Shown here: positions 1 to 9,228 of the stretch, one piece after another
How positions within the stretch are numbered: position 1 is the stretch's first letter
Layout of the letters: each line of letters opens with the position of its first letter
From: Marinobacter nanhaiticus D15-8W
GTDB taxonomy: Bacteria; Pseudomonadota; Gammaproteobacteria; Pseudomonadales; Oleiphilaceae
Length of the DNA stretch: 64,000 nt
Direction: 5' to 3'
NCBI RefSeq assembly: GCF_036511935.1
Contig: NZ_AP028878.1
Location: 4,092,001-4,156,000 of the forward strand
Made by a program: the position numbers and the translations under genes
The notes under the pieces: generated by a model
Seen by the model: the letters and a program-made list of their open reading frames with translations, nothing else
What the model was told of the DNA's origin: nothing
The model's database searches: none

Positions 1-390
1 AATCGGTTTGACCAGGATCGTCCGGCGCTACCCGCCTTGAACCTCGGGGCCGACGCCACAACCTTTTCAGCCGTATGTCGCGACAACCGATTCAATGAGA
101 CTTTTTCACGTCAGGTAAGAGCGCTAGGCAAGGAGGGCGATACACTATTCGTGCTGGTAGATGACGGCCACAAGGCGAACCTTATCCAAGCCATCCAGGC
201 TGCCCATGACCGCGGCATGAAAGTGGTGGTGGTCAGCGCCAAGGAAAAAACCGACGTAACCTCCCTGCTGCATCCAGATGATCACGAAATCGCCCTGCAT
301 AACCTGCCACCTCACCAGGCAACCAGCGTATTCATGCTGGTTATGAATGGCCTCTGCGCGCTTATCGACCAGAAAATATTTGGAGGCTAG
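1..390 (+). CDS. SIS-domain protein, DiaA/GmhA-like (5' end missing)
   Basis: The reading frame is open from base 1, so the N-terminus lies outside the window; the internal TTG at 37 is unlikely to be the start. The visible 129 residues are the C-terminal half of a sugar isomerase (SIS) domain. They resemble E. coli DiaA, which promotes DnaA loading at oriC: DFSKQ-like 'FSRQVRALG', then 'IQAIQAAHDRGM', and an ending 'GLCALIDQKIFGG' like DiaA's 'CLCDLIDNTLF'. The segment that normally reads STSGNS (sugar-phosphate binding) is 'VDDGHKAN' here, so isomerase activity is doubtful. Position before sspB is the Pseudomonas gene order. The role as DiaA-like is inferred. Confidence 0.75.
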   Translation, partial: NRFDQDRPALPALNLGADATTFSAVCRDNRFNETFSRQVRALGKEGDTLFVLVDDGHKANLIQAIQAAHDRGMKVVVVSAKEKTDVTSLLHPDDHEIALHNLPPHQATSVFMLVMNGLCALIDQKIFGG

Positions 391-412
391 CGCTAAATCC
401 GCCGCATCAGAA

Positions 413-445
413 ACAACAAAGCCGACTCATGGTCGGCTTTGTTGT
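413..445. terminator. Bidirectional terminator hairpin between SIS gene and sspB
   Basis: A 14-bp perfect stem (413-426 with 432-445) encloses a 5-base loop. The left arm begins ACAACAAAGCC and the right arm ends GGCTTTGTTGT. It lies between two convergent genes and has A/T-rich outer ends on both strands, so it can serve both. Confidence 0.75.
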
Positions 446-505
446 GTAAGCAGTCATTTTTGGAGCGATAATCTACGCGAACGCGGGCCAGTTAGACGCT
501 ATCGT

Positions 506-931
506 TCACTTGACGACTTTGAGGCTCGGCTTTCCGGAGGGACGTTCCGGTGGTTGGCCAGTCCCCGCGTCGGGATCGGTGCCGTCAGGATCAGGTGTAC
601 CCGGCTCGCTACCAAACACCATCCCTTCACCATTCTCACGCGCATATATCGCAAGGACGGCAATCAACGGTACCGAAACCTGCATCGGCACCCCGCCAAA
701 CCGCGCACTGAACTCAAGCGCGCTGTTACCGATCATCAAGCCTTTTACAGCACTGGGACTGATGTTCAGCACAATCTGGCCATTCGCCACATGCTCGGCG
801 GGCACCTGCACACCCTGAACACCTGCATCCACCAAAATGTACGGGGTGCAGTTGTTATCGAGAATCCACTCGTTAAATGCCCGAACAAGGTAGGGCCGGC
901 TTGATGTCATCCTGAATGCCTTGTCTGACAT
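506..931 (-). CDS. sspB: ClpXP protease specificity-enhancing factor SspB
   Basis: SspB is the adaptor that binds ssrA-tagged polypeptides from stalled ribosomes and hands them to ClpXP. The 141-aa protein has the folded substrate-binding domain at residues 10-105 ('SRPYLVRAFNEWILDN', 'FGGVPMQVSVPLIAVLAIYA'), then a short acidic Gly/Pro-rich linker, then the C-terminal ClpX-docking motif 'KPSLKVVK', close to E. coli 'RPALRVVK'. The linker is much shorter than in E. coli (165 aa). The ATG at 931 has a GGGAG six bases upstream; an internal Met at residue 8 is the alternative start. It follows sspA as in other gammaproteobacteria. Confidence 0.95.
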   Translation of the reverse strand: MSDKAFRMTSSRPYLVRAFNEWILDNNCTPYILVDAGVQGVQVPAEHVANGQIVLNISPSAVKGLMIGNSALEFSARFGGVPMQVSVPLIAVLAIYARENGEGMVFGSEPGTPDPDGTDPDAGTGQPPERPSGKPSLKVVK

Positions 932-968
932 AGAGTCTCCCGCTTGAACTCGAGTTGTCGGCCGTTAA

Positions 969-1598
969 TCAGCTGCGAATATCTTCTTCGATATCCGACA
1001 GGCTTGCCTTGAAGCCCTCTCGCTGGAACAGGCGCTCCATGTACTTCACGAGAGGCTTAGCCTGTTTCTCCGACAATTCGATGCCCAAGGCTGGAAGACG
1101 CCAGAGGATCGGGCCGATACAGCAATCGACGATAGTGAACTCTTCGGACAGGAAGTACGGCATTTCGCCGAACAGCGGCGCCGTTGCCAGCAGGCTTTCG
1201 CGAAGCTCCTTGCGGGCTGCATCCGACGCTTTTGCGTTGGGCTGCGCCAGGATCTGGTCGACAAGGCCACACCAGTCTTTCTGAATGCGATGAATCATCA
1301 GACGACTGTTGGCACGAGCAACCGGATAGACCGGGAGCAGCGGCGGATGCGGGAAGCGCTCGTCCAGATACTCCATCATGATGTTCGGCTCGTAGAGCAC
1401 CAGATCGCGATCAACCAGGGTCGGTAGCGCGTTATATGGATTCAGGTCGGAGAGCTCCTCCGGCGGATTGTCAGGATCCACGTCAACCACGTCGACCGTA
1501 ACACCCTTCTCGGCAAGAACAATACGCACCCGATGGCTGTAATGGCTGGCCGGATCGGAAAAAAACGTCATTGATGACCGCTTGGTCACAACGCCCAT
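969..1598 (-). CDS. sspA: Stringent starvation protein A (RNA polymerase-associated)
   Basis: SspA binds RNA polymerase holoenzyme and alters promoter choice during starvation and acid stress. The 209-aa protein has a glutathione-S-transferase fold without expected GST activity: thioredoxin-like N-domain (residues 9-85, '[21 protein letters not shown]') and helical C-domain (90-205). The '[18 protein letters not shown]' segment is the GST cis-Pro region, and the surface 'PHPPL' segment is characteristic of SspA. It lies just upstream of sspB and downstream of petC, probably in one transcription unit with sspB. Confidence 0.95.
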   Translation of the reverse strand: MGVVTKRSSMTFFSDPASHYSHRVRIVLAEKGVTVDVVDVDPDNPPEELSDLNPYNALPTLVDRDLVLYEPNIMMEYLDERFPHPPLLPVYPVARANSRLMIHRIQKDWCGLVDQILAQPNAKASDAARKELRESLLATAPLFGEMPYFLSEEFTIVDCCIGPILWRLPALGIELSEKQAKPLVKYMERLFQREGFKASLSDIEEDIRS

Positions 1599-1712
1599 AG
1601 AGCTACTCCACGATTACACAGACAGAGAGATGAAAAGACAGAACGCAAGCGCCCAGTGAACGAGATACCTCACCCACTGGACACTTCGCAGGGCAGGATT
1701 ATACCTGATTCT

Positions 1713-2471
1713 TTAGTGTACGTCTTTCCAGTACTCGCGATTAAGCAAGTAGGCGAAGACGAAGAAAATCGCGATAAAGATCAGGACAAAGATACCCAGG
1801 CGCTCCCGCTCGAGCTTGACCGGATCGCCCATGTACGACAGGAAGTTCGTCAGGTCGTACATCGCCGTGTCGAATTCCGCTGGCGTCATTGAACCTTCAC
1901 TAGCCCACTCAGGACAGACAGAGCCGTTGACCACGTTACCGCTGAGCGGATCAACGCTCGCTCCGTGCCCGATGTGCGGCTCGACGGCACAAAGCCCCTG
2001 CATTCCAACCAATACGTGAGGCATGCCGACGTTGGAGAAGACCACATTGTTAACCCCCAATGGGCGGGACTCATCCTTGTAGAAGCCACGGAGGTAGGAG
2101 TATATCCAGCTCTCCCCACGCAAACGGGCTTCCAGAGTCAGGTCAGGTGGCGGATTGCCAAACCAGGCTTGAGCCTCTTCCTTATTCATACCGATCTTCA
2201 TCAGCTCACCAATTTTGGCACCCGTGAAGATGAGGTTTTCTTCATAAAGCTCTTCAGGGATGTCCAAATCCTCGGCGACGCGCTTGTAGCGCGCGTACTC
2301 CATGGAATGGCATCCCATACAATAGTTCGTAAACATGGCCGCGCCCCGCTGAAGCGAAGCCTCGTTACTATGATCCGGCTCCATGTGATCGAGAGGAACG
2401 CCGGCACCGCCTGCGGCCAGCCCCAAAGCTGGCAGGCACAACATGAAAAGACCAACAATCAGTTTTCTCAT
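1713..2471 (-). CDS. petC: Cytochrome c1 of the bc1 complex
   Basis: Haem-c subunit of ubiquinol:cytochrome c oxidoreductase, passing electrons from the Rieske centre to soluble cytochrome c. A signal peptide covers residues 1-20. The haem site is C51-M-G-C54-H55, the probable axial ligand is Met150 in 'NVGMPHVL', and Cys161/Cys186 could form a disulfide. A single C-terminal membrane anchor spans about 226-244, so most of the protein is periplasmic. The start overlaps the petB stop by one base (TGATG), indicating translational coupling. Confidence 0.97.
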   Translation of the reverse strand: MRKLIVGLFMLCLPALGLAAGGAGVPLDHMEPDHSNEASLQRGAAMFTNYCMGCHSMEYARYKRVAEDLDIPEELYEENLIFTGAKIGELMKIGMNKEEAQAWFGNPPPDLTLEARLRGESWIYSYLRGFYKDESRPLGVNNVVFSNVGMPHVLVGMQGLCAVEPHIGHGASVDPLSGNVVNGSVCPEWASEGSMTPAEFDTAMYDLTNFLSYMGDPVKLERERLGIFVLIFIAIFFVFAYLLNREYWKDVH

Positions 2472-3703
2472 CAGCCTGTCACCCTTTCCGGAACTGGTTT
2501 TGTTTTCTCCATCCGCGTATAGAACGGCATCAGGATGAAGTAAAGGAAATAGAGCGTTGTCAGGACTTGGGCCAACAACGTGCGTCCTGCCGTCGCCGGC
2601 ACGATACCCAGATAGCCCAAGATGACGAAACTGATGACAAACAGAGCCAAAGCGATCTTGCTCAGCATGCCCTTATACCGGATCGAGCGCACCGGGCTCC
2701 GATCCAGCCAGGGCAGCACGAAAAGGATGGCAATCGCGGCCCCCATGACAACCACACCCCAGAATTTGGCCGGGAGCCCGAACAGATCGACGGTCACAGC
2801 ACGCAACATGGCGTAGAAAGGGGTGAAATACCAAACGGGCGCAATATGTTCAGGCGTCTTGAGAGCGTTAGCCGGTTCGAAATTCGGCTTTTCAAGGAAC
2901 AGCCCCCCCATCTCTGGGAAGAAGAAGACAACGATACAGAACACAAACAGGAAGACAGCCACACCAACCAGGTCATGCACAGAATAATACGGGTGGAACG
3001 GAATACCATCTTTCGGGATACCGTTTTCGTCCTTGTTCTTCTTGATATCGATGCCATCAGGATTGTTCGACCCCACTTCGTGAAGCGCCAGGATGTGAAG
3101 CACAACCAGACCCAACAACACGATCGGCAAAGCGATAACGTGCAGTGCGAAGAAGCGGTTCAGCGTGATGCCTGAGATCAGGTAGTCACCGCGAATCCAG
3201 AGAGACAGGTCGTCGCCGATGACAGGGATCGCACCAAACAGGTTAACGATGACCTGAGCGCCCCAGTAGGACATTTGCCCCCAAGGAAGCAGGTAGCCCA
3301 TGAACGCTTCCGCCATGAGCACCAGGTAGATCAGCATCCCGAAGATCCAGATCAGCTCACGCGGCTTCTGGTAGGAGCCATACATGAGGCCGCGGAACAT
3401 GTGGAGATAGACCACCACAAAGAATGCCGATGCGCCGGTCGAGTGTAGATATCGCAGCAACCAACCCCACTGGACGTCACGCATGATGTACTCGACGGAA
3501 GCGAAGGCGCCTTCCGCCGATGGGTTGTAACTCATGGTCAACCAAATACCGGTCACCAATTGGTTGACCAGCACCAGCAACGCCAGGGAACCGAAGAAAT
3601 ACCAGACGTTGAAGTTCTTGGGCGCGTAATACTTGCCCAGATGCTTGTTATAGGCATCTACGATCGGCAGGCGATCATCAATCCACTGAATGAGCTTTTG
3701 CAT
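2471..3703 (-). CDS. petB: Cytochrome b of the bc1 complex
   Basis: Multi-helix membrane subunit holding haems bL and bH and the Qo and Qi quinone sites. The four haem ligands are visible as H87, H101, H188 and H203 in two helices. The Qo-site motif that reads PEWY in mitochondria and alphaproteobacteria is 'PVWYF' here, a variant known in beta- and gammaproteobacteria. At 410 aa it is the usual bacterial length with an eight-helix layout. It overlaps petA (TAATG) and petC (TGATG) by one base each, so all three subunits are coupled. Confidence 0.97.
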   Translation of the reverse strand: MQKLIQWIDDRLPIVDAYNKHLGKYYAPKNFNVWYFFGSLALLVLVNQLVTGIWLTMSYNPSAEGAFASVEYIMRDVQWGWLLRYLHSTGASAFFVVVYLHMFRGLMYGSYQKPRELIWIFGMLIYLVLMAEAFMGYLLPWGQMSYWGAQVIVNLFGAIPVIGDDLSLWIRGDYLISGITLNRFFALHVIALPIVLLGLVVLHILALHEVGSNNPDGIDIKKNKDENGIPKDGIPFHPYYSVHDLVGVAVFLFVFCIVVFFFPEMGGLFLEKPNFEPANALKTPEHIAPVWYFTPFYAMLRAVTVDLFGLPAKFWGVVVMGAAIAILFVLPWLDRSPVRSIRYKGMLSKIALALFVISFVILGYLGIVPATAGRTLLAQVLTTLYFLYFILMPFYTRMEKTKPVPERVTG

Positions 3704-4299
3704 TACGCGGCCTCCGGATCAAGACCGACCGTTAATGTAGCGTCGGAGTCATAGCGATAGGGCGGCACTTCCAGATTCAGTGGAGCTGGTTGACTCTGGT
3801 AGACGCGACCGGCGAGATCGTAATGGGAGCCGTGACATGGGCAGAAAAAGCCGCCCAGCCAGTCCTGACCAAGGTCCGCGGGGGCGACTTCAGGACGATA
3901 GCTCGGCACACAACCCAAATGAGTACATATACCGACAAGCACCGCGATTTCGGGCTTAAGTGAACGATAGATACCCTCAACGTATTCCGGCTGCTGAGTG
4001 GTCGTCTCGGACTGCGGATCCTTGACCCGATCGTTCAACTTTTCGATGTTCTGGAGCATTTCGTCAGTACGCCGCACAATCCAGACAGGCTTACCCCGCC
4101 ATTCGACCGTTATTTGCTGGCCCGGCTCAATCTTGTCGATATTAACCGAGACCGGCGCACCGGCTGCTTCAGCTTTTGCACTAGGATTCCAAGATGCTAC
4201 GAAGGGCACGGCCGCACCAATAGCGCCGACTCCCCCCACCACGGAGGTGGCACCGATCAAAAATCGGCGTCGGCTTTGGCTCACGTCGCCATTATTCAT
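3703..4299 (-). CDS. petA: Rieske iron-sulfur subunit of the bc1 complex
   Basis: The [2Fe-2S] subunit oxidises quinol at the Qo site and reduces cytochrome c1. I chose the ATG at 4299 (198 aa) rather than the longest frame because it has GGAG nine bases upstream and gives the usual family length. The N-terminus carries a twin-arginine-like signal/anchor (SRRRFLIG, then a hydrophobic helix to about residue 35). The cluster motifs are 'CTHLGC' and 'CPCHGSHYD', with two Cys and two His ligands. It is first in the petABC operon. Confidence 0.97.
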   Translation of the reverse strand: MNNGDVSQSRRRFLIGATSVVGGVGAIGAAVPFVASWNPSAKAEAAGAPVSVNIDKIEPGQQITVEWRGKPVWIVRRTDEMLQNIEKLNDRVKDPQSETTTQQPEYVEGIYRSLKPEIAVLVGICTHLGCVPSYRPEVAPADLGQDWLGGFFCPCHGSHYDLAGRVYQSQPAPLNLEVPPYRYDSDATLTVGLDPEAA

Positions 4300-4493
4300 T
4301 ATGGTTTTCTCCATCAGGCGATGCGAGGCAACGCACAAAGTCACGCCACACATCGAAAAGGTCTTCATCACCCTTAAAATTGGTCGGGCAAATGGTAAAT
4401 AAATTACCATATCCTTACAAGTCGGAGAGCCGCGCTATACGGCGGCCCCACGCTCCCCGCAGCGTATTGGGAACGCTTTTCATTCAGACACAA

Positions 4494-4519
4494 AAAAGCC
4501 CGGTAAAAACCGGGCTTTT
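4494..4519 (-). terminator. Terminator of rplM-rpsI
   Basis: Perfect 11-bp stem (4494-4504 with 4509-4519, AAAAGCCCGGT and complement) with a 4-base loop, followed on the minus strand by a run of T, 24 bases after the rpsI stop. It is a classical intrinsic terminator that separates rpsI from petA. Confidence 0.85.
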
Positions 4520-4542
4520 GAGCGCATTCGAGAGACCTCGAA

Positions 4543-4935
4543 TTAACGCTTGGAGTACTGAGGACGCTTACGCGCTTTCCGCAGACCCACTTTCTTACGC
4601 TCGACGCCCCGTGCATCACGGGTAACGTAACCGGCACGACGTAGCGCCGGACGCAGGGTCTCATCGTAATCCATCAGGGCACGCGTCAGACCGTGGCGAA
4701 TCGCGCCAGCCTGACCGCTGGTACCACCGCCTTCAACGGTGATCTTGATATCGAAACGCTCCTGGGACTCGGTCAGAACCAGCGGCTGACGAACGATCAT
4801 CTGCAGGGTCTCACGACCAAAGAACTGCTCGATCGTACGATTGTTAATGGTGATGTTACCGCTACCCGGCTTGATAAATACGCGCGCCGTAGAAGTTTTG
4901 CGGCGACCAGTACCGTAATTTTGTGCTACAGACAT
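4543..4935 (-). CDS. rpsI: 30S ribosomal protein S9
   Basis: S9 sits in the head of the small subunit; its C-terminal tail reaches the P-site tRNA anticodon. The 130-aa protein has '[18 protein letters not shown]' at the N-terminus, the '[19 protein letters not shown]' core and the strictly conserved basic end 'RPQYSKR'. Length equals E. coli S9. It lies 12 bases after rplM, the universal pairing. Confidence 0.98.
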   Translation of the reverse strand: MSVAQNYGTGRRKTSTARVFIKPGSGNITINNRTIEQFFGRETLQMIVRQPLVLTESQERFDIKITVEGGGTSGQAGAIRHGLTRALMDYDETLRPALRRAGYVTRDARGVERKKVGLRKARKRPQYSKR

Positions 4936-4947
4936 ATTCGCCTTCCG

Positions 4948-5376
4948 TTAAATGTCGAGTTCTTTGGGCTGCTGGGCTGCGTGCGGATGCTCAGCACCGG
5001 CATAGACTTTCAGCTTCTTGAACATGGCACGACCCAGCGGGCCCTTCGGCAGCATACCCTTAACGGAGTGCCCAATAACCTGTTCAGGCGCCTTGTCGAT
5101 CAACTTCTCGAAGTTGATCTCACGAATACCACCCGGGAAACCGGTGTGGTGATAGTATTTTTTCGCAAAAGCCTTCTTGCCGGTCACGCGAACCTTGTCC
5201 GCGTTGACCACGACAATATAATCACCCGTGTCGACATGAGGGGTGTATTCAGGCTTGTGCTTGCCCCGCAGACGAAGGGCGATTTCAGTTGACAGACGAC
5301 CCAGCGTCTTGCCGGCTGCGTCCACAACGTACCAGTCACGCTTTACGCTTTCTGGTTTCGCACTCAGAGTCTTCAT
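4948..5376 (-). CDS. rplM: 50S ribosomal protein L13
   Basis: L13 is an early assembly protein of the large subunit. The longest frame starts at 5433, but the ATG at 5376 has AAGG eight bases upstream and yields 142 aa, the E. coli length, starting [15 protein letters not shown]. Conserved stretches are '[16 protein letters not shown]', '[13 protein letters not shown]' and '[18 protein letters not shown]'. Operon rplM-rpsI. Confidence 0.98.
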   Translation of the reverse strand: MKTLSAKPESVKRDWYVVDAAGKTLGRLSTEIALRLRGKHKPEYTPHVDTGDYIVVVNADKVRVTGKKAFAKKYYHHTGFPGGIREINFEKLIDKAPEQVIGHSVKGMLPKGPLGRAMFKKLKVYAGAEHPHAAQQPKELDI

Positions 5377-5528
5377 TGATTCCGCCTTGTAACGCTTAAA
5401 ACGAACGTTAGAGGCCACCACTACCCAACGCATAGCGTTCAGTGGAGACCTTCGACCTAATATTTGGGTGGCGTTGCATCATTCGGGGCTGAGATGATTA
5501 CATCGCCTTGAAAAGCCAGGGCGCGAAG

Positions 5529-5555
5529 TATATAGCAACAGCACATCCATGCCAA
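5529..5555 (-). promoter_or_regulatory. Possible promoter for rplM-rpsI
   Basis: On the minus strand TTGGCA (5550-5555) and TATATA (5529-5534) are separated by 15 bases, about 150 bases upstream of rplM. The spacer is short for sigma-70, so this is only a candidate. The stretch 5377-5581 contains no gene. Confidence 0.3.
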
Positions 5556-5581
5556 GCCCTGCTTGTGCAGATTTTGGTCAC

Positions 5582-6343
5582 CTACCAGCCGTAAAGTCGA
5601 TTTACATTCGCCAGCAATTGCTCGGCGATCCTCGCCTCAGGCTCGGGACGAATGTCACATAACGCCTTAAACACAGCGAGGATGTTCAACGGCGTGTTTT
5701 CGCCCTTTGCGACGCCCTCAGGCGGCATGTCCGGCGCATCGGTTTCCAGAACCAGACACTCGAGCGGAACTTCAGTAACGGCGCGGCGGGTCTTACGGGC
5801 GCGAGCATAGGTAATAACACCCCCTATACCCAAAAGGCAGCCTGTATCGACCAGCGCTCTGGCCTGCTCGGGACTCCCGGAGAAACCGTGAATCAGCACC
5901 CTCTCGTCAAAGGCCTTCTTGCGGAGAACGGCCCCCACCTCGTCGTTCGTCCGTACCGAATGTACCACGAGCGGCATCTTCAGCGATTTGGCGAGATCCA
6001 CCTGCGCCTCGAACCAGGGCATCTGGCGATCAAGCTCACCATGGAGCCGATCCAACCCGCACTCGCCTATGGCCACACACTGGCTGGATCTATCGACCAG
6101 ACGCTCTCGAAGCCGCTCCAGATCCCCATCCTCGTGCTCGTCGACATACCAGGGGTGGGTCCCCAGGCAATAGTACAACGCCGGGTTTCCGGCTACCGTC
6201 TGGGCAACCCGGGACCAAGTGGCCGCGCGCACTCCGGGGATCACAATACGTTCGATACCCTGCTCCCGACATGACTCGACAATACGGTCACGGTCATCAG
6301 CGAATTCCGGATAGTCCAGATGGCAATGGGCATCGACCAGCAT
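5582..6343 (-). CDS. yjjV: TatD-family metal-dependent hydrolase (YjjV-like)
   Basis: Predicted metal-dependent hydrolase/deoxyribonuclease of the TatD amidohydrolase family with a TIM-barrel fold. Metal-site residues are visible: H6 and H8 in 'DAHCHLD', E94 in 'IGECGLD', H128 in 'VVHS', H152 in 'IHGFSG' and D202 in 'TDAPDMPP'. At 253 aa it has the normal length. It follows prfC by 19 bases on the same strand, as yjjV lies near prfC in enterobacteria. The natural substrate of this subgroup is not firmly known; the symbol is by family and context. Confidence 0.85.
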   Translation of the reverse strand: MLVDAHCHLDYPEFADDRDRIVESCREQGIERIVIPGVRAATWSRVAQTVAGNPALYYCLGTHPWYVDEHEDGDLERLRERLVDRSSQCVAIGECGLDRLHGELDRQMPWFEAQVDLAKSLKMPLVVHSVRTNDEVGAVLRKKAFDERVLIHGFSGSPEQARALVDTGCLLGIGGVITYARARKTRRAVTEVPLECLVLETDAPDMPPEGVAKGENTPLNILAVFKALCDIRPEPEARIAEQLLANVNRLYGW

Positions 6344-6362
6344 GAGTGTCCTCCGGCGACGG

Positions 6363-7943
6363 TCAGTGCTCCCGTGTCTTGTTGAAGCGAACGTCCGGGT
6401 AGCGCTCCTGAGCCAGTTGTAGATTGACCATGGTGGGGGCGATGTAGGTTAGCCGGTCGCTGCCATCCAAGGCCAGGTTGTCGTAGGCCTTGCGCTCGAA
6501 CTCGTCCAGCTTCTTCTCATCGTCACAGGTTACCCAACGGGCCGTTGCAACGTTGATGGGTTCGTATACCGCATCGACCTTGTATTCACTTTTCAGCCGA
6601 CTGACTACAACGTCGAACTGCAACACCCCAACCGCTCCCACGATCAGGTCGTTGTTCTTCATGGGGCGGAATACCTGGACAGCCCCCTCCTCTGACAATT
6701 GCACCAACCCCTTCTGCAACTGCTTGGCCTTAAGCGGATCCTTCAGGCGGATACGACGAAACAGTTCGGGCGCAAAGTTGGGGATACCGGTGAATTTCAT
6801 ATCCTCGCCAGCAGTAAAGGTATCGCCCAACTGTATGGTGCCGTGGTTGTGCAAGCCGATAATGTCGCCGGCGAAGGCCTCCTCGGCCTGCTCTCGATCA
6901 CCCGCCATGAATGTCAAGGCATCGGCCACACGGACATCTTTACCGATACGCACGTGGCGAGTCTTCATACCCTGGCTGTACTTGCCGGAGACTATACGCA
7001 GGAAAGCCACGCGGTCCCGGTGCTGGGGGTCCATATTCGCCTGGATCTTGAAGACGAACCCAGAGAAACCCTCTTCCGTCGGCACAACCTCTCGCGTATC
7101 CGTCGCCCGCGGTTGGGGCGAGGGCGCCCACTCCACCAGACCATCGAGCATGTGGTCTACGCCGAAGTTACCGAGCGCTGTGCCAAAGAACACAGGAGTT
7201 AACTCGCCACTGAGGAATGCATGCAGGTCGAACTCGTGGGACGCCCCTTTTACCAGCTCGATCTCATCCCGCAGGTCCTGCGCATAGGCACCGATCGCCT
7301 GATCCAGCTCAGGATTTTCGAGACCACTGATGACCCGTCGTTCCTGGATGGTATGTCCCTGACCGGATTGATAAAGCACTACCTCATCGCGCAAAAGGTG
7401 ATAAACACCCTTGAAATTCTTGCCCATGCCGATTGGCCAAGTGACCGGCGCACACGCGATTTTCAGAATATCCTCAACTTCGTCCATCAATTCGATCGGA
7501 TCGCGAGTGTCCCGATCCAGCTTGTTCATGAAGGTCAGGATCGGCGTGTCGCGTAGACGCGTCACCTCCATCAGCTTGATGGTTCGCTCCTCGACACCCT
7601 TTGCGCTATCGATCACCATCAGGCACGCGTCAACCGCGGTCAGCGTACGATAGGTATCTTCGGAGAAGTCCTCATGGCCCGGCGTGTCCAGCAAGTTGAC
7701 CAGTTTGTCGGAATACGGGAACTGCATGACGGACGTCGTCACCGAAATGCCCCGCTCCTTTTCCATCTCCATCCAGTCCGATTTCGCGTGCTGCCCCGAT
7801 TTCTTACCCTTGACGGTGCCGGCTTTCTGCAGGGCCTTGCCGAACAGCAGGACCTTTTCTGTGATGGTGGTTTTACCGGCGTCCGGGTGCGAAATGATCG
7901 CAAACGTCCGACGCTTTTCGATTTCCGCAGAAAGCGTGGTCAT
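6363..7943 (-). CDS. prfC: Peptide chain release factor 3
   Basis: RF3 is the GTPase that removes RF1/RF2 from the ribosome after peptide release. I placed the start at the ATG at 7943 ([16 protein letters not shown]), giving 526 aa against 529 in E. coli; the extra 44 residues of the longer frame are not family-like. The G-domain has 'SHPDAGKTT' (G1), 'DTPGHEDF' (G3) and 'NKLD' (G4), followed by the EF-G-like domain II and the RF3 C-terminal domain. The Shine-Dalgarno is weak. Confidence 0.95.
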   Translation of the reverse strand: MTTLSAEIEKRRTFAIISHPDAGKTTITEKVLLFGKALQKAGTVKGKKSGQHAKSDWMEMEKERGISVTTSVMQFPYSDKLVNLLDTPGHEDFSEDTYRTLTAVDACLMVIDSAKGVEERTIKLMEVTRLRDTPILTFMNKLDRDTRDPIELMDEVEDILKIACAPVTWPIGMGKNFKGVYHLLRDEVVLYQSGQGHTIQERRVISGLENPELDQAIGAYAQDLRDEIELVKGASHEFDLHAFLSGELTPVFFGTALGNFGVDHMLDGLVEWAPSPQPRATDTREVVPTEEGFSGFVFKIQANMDPQHRDRVAFLRIVSGKYSQGMKTRHVRIGKDVRVADALTFMAGDREQAEEAFAGDIIGLHNHGTIQLGDTFTAGEDMKFTGIPNFAPELFRRIRLKDPLKAKQLQKGLVQLSEEGAVQVFRPMKNNDLIVGAVGVLQFDVVVSRLKSEYKVDAVYEPINVATARWVTCDDEKKLDEFERKAYDNLALDGSDRLTYIAPTMVNLQLAQERYPDVRFNKTREH

Positions 7944-8075
7944 AGTGTAAACAGCCTGATTTGACGCAAATGGAATGGAAAGCGCGCTATTATAAATTCT
8001 GACGGTCGTCGACGCGAACCCCTTAGCGATGCGACCCCTGACATTCTTCGTGCAATCACAGATTCTGGTTCCCAC

Positions 8076-8735
8076 TTACAGATACCGACTCTCATCCAGA
8101 GTCAGCAGACGCTGAGGGTGGAACACCATCAGGCCGGATATTACCGTGCCGTTGATGAAGGCTTCCGGTAGCATGATTAATGGCAGGTAACGAACATACT
8201 CATGCAACAAGGTATCCCAACCATAGACACCGGCAATCCATAGCACCATCACCATCGTCATGCCTGCCGAAGCCACTGCGATAGCAGCCCCGAAAAAACC
8301 ACAGAAAAAGAGGTAAGCGAAGAAGTTATGGAAGCCCCTGCTGCGCTCCCACAGCATAATGCCGTAGCTGACGAATGCCGGGATAGAAACGGTGACGATG
8401 CCGTTAATTCCAAACATCGCCAGAGACTCGTCACCCAAAATACTGGTAAACAATAAGGCAATCAGGCCGGCGAGGATGGCAAAGGCCCAGCCAAGCATCA
8501 GGGTAACGGCGGTAATACCCAAGATATGGATCGTTAAACCCGGCGACAGGCCGGCACGAATCTGCCAAACCAGCGTTAGTAGGATGATGGTTGCAAACAG
8601 ACTGTGCTGGAGAGCCCTCTCGACAACTAGCTGCGCCCAGTCGGCCTGCCAGATAGCCAGACCTATTGCGACTATCAACAGGACGTTCATCGACCACAGC
8701 CAGCCTGCACCAATCAGATCAGGCGTCAGCCCCAC
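8076..8735 (-). CDS. CbiM-like energy-coupling factor permease, orphan
   Basis: Integral membrane protein of 219 aa with about six or seven hydrophobic helices, resembling the CbiM/NikM substrate-binding permeases of ECF-type cobalt and nickel importers. Family-like segments are 'GLTIHILGITAVTLMLGWA' in the middle and 'LPEAFINGTVISGLMVFHP' near the end. The start is GTG at 8735, supported by GAAGGAG seven bases upstream, and lies one base after the rimI stop. No cbiN/cbiQ/cbiO partner is nearby, so transport activity and substrate are open. This solitary form occurs elsewhere in gammaproteobacteria. Confidence 0.7.
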   Translation of the reverse strand: MGLTPDLIGAGWLWSMNVLLIVAIGLAIWQADWAQLVVERALQHSLFATIILLTLVWQIRAGLSPGLTIHILGITAVTLMLGWAFAILAGLIALLFTSILGDESLAMFGINGIVTVSIPAFVSYGIMLWERSRGFHNFFAYLFFCGFFGAAIAVASAGMTMVMVLWIAGVYGWDTLLHEYVRYLPLIMLPEAFINGTVISGLMVFHPQRLLTLDESRYL

Positions 8736-8736
8736 G

Positions 8737-9228
8737 TCAATGCTCCTTCATTGAGTCCAGGGCAAAAACCAGCGCATCTTCCCGCTGCTGCACACCCGGG
8801 TAGTAGCCCGGACGCTCGCCAATCATTTGGAAACCTTCAGATTCGTAGAGCGCTATCGCCGGCTCGTTGGAACGCCGCACCTCGAGAATCAAGCGCACCA
8901 TTCCTTCATGGAAAGCGGCTCTAACCAGAAAACGAAGCAACTGTCGACCGACGCCGGAATTCCGATGTGCACGACCAACACAGAAATTGAGCAAGTGTGC
9001 CTCGTCAAAAAGATGAGCCACAACGGCATAAGCCTGAAGTTCACCGATTTCAGTATGCGCCCAAAGTCGATAGTCGGGCCTGAAGCAATCGCGGAAAACC
9101 CTTTCGCTCCAAGGGTGGGAATAGCCCCCACGCTCTATCTCAAGAACGTGGTCCAGGTCGCTCATCTCAAGCGGGCGAATGTTCCGGGAAAGCTGGCCGA
9201 TATCGACGTAGGGTCGACCGCGAGGCAT
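8737..9228 (-). CDS. rimI: Ribosomal protein S18-alanine N-acetyltransferase
   Basis: GNAT-fold enzyme acetylating the N-terminal alanine of ribosomal protein S18. The start at 9228 overlaps the preceding stop (TAATG) and has GGAG seven bases upstream, giving 163 aa. The acetyl-CoA loop is 'HRNSGVGRQLL' (R/QxxGxG type), and 'EVRRSNEPAIALYESEGF' with 'RPGYY' is the typical RimI C-terminal part. Coupled to the psi gene upstream, as in pseudomonads. Confidence 0.93.
   Translation of the reverse strand: MPRGRPYVDIGQLSRNIRPLEMSDLDHVLEIERGGYSHPWSERVFRDCFRPDYRLWAHTEIGELQAYAVVAHLFDEAHLLNFCVGRAHRNSGVGRQLLRFLVRAAFHEGMVRLILEVRRSNEPAIALYESEGFQMIGERPGYYPGVQQREDALVFALDSMKEH

Noticed and set aside
347..904. 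185-aa plus-strand frame over sspB
   Set aside because: It is antisense to sspB, Arg/His-rich with no family features, and starts inside the SIS gene; a shadow frame.
6490..7287. 265-aa plus-strand frame opposite prfC
   Set aside because: Mirror of the highly conserved RF3 coding strand; Ser/Arg-rich composition typical of antisense frames.
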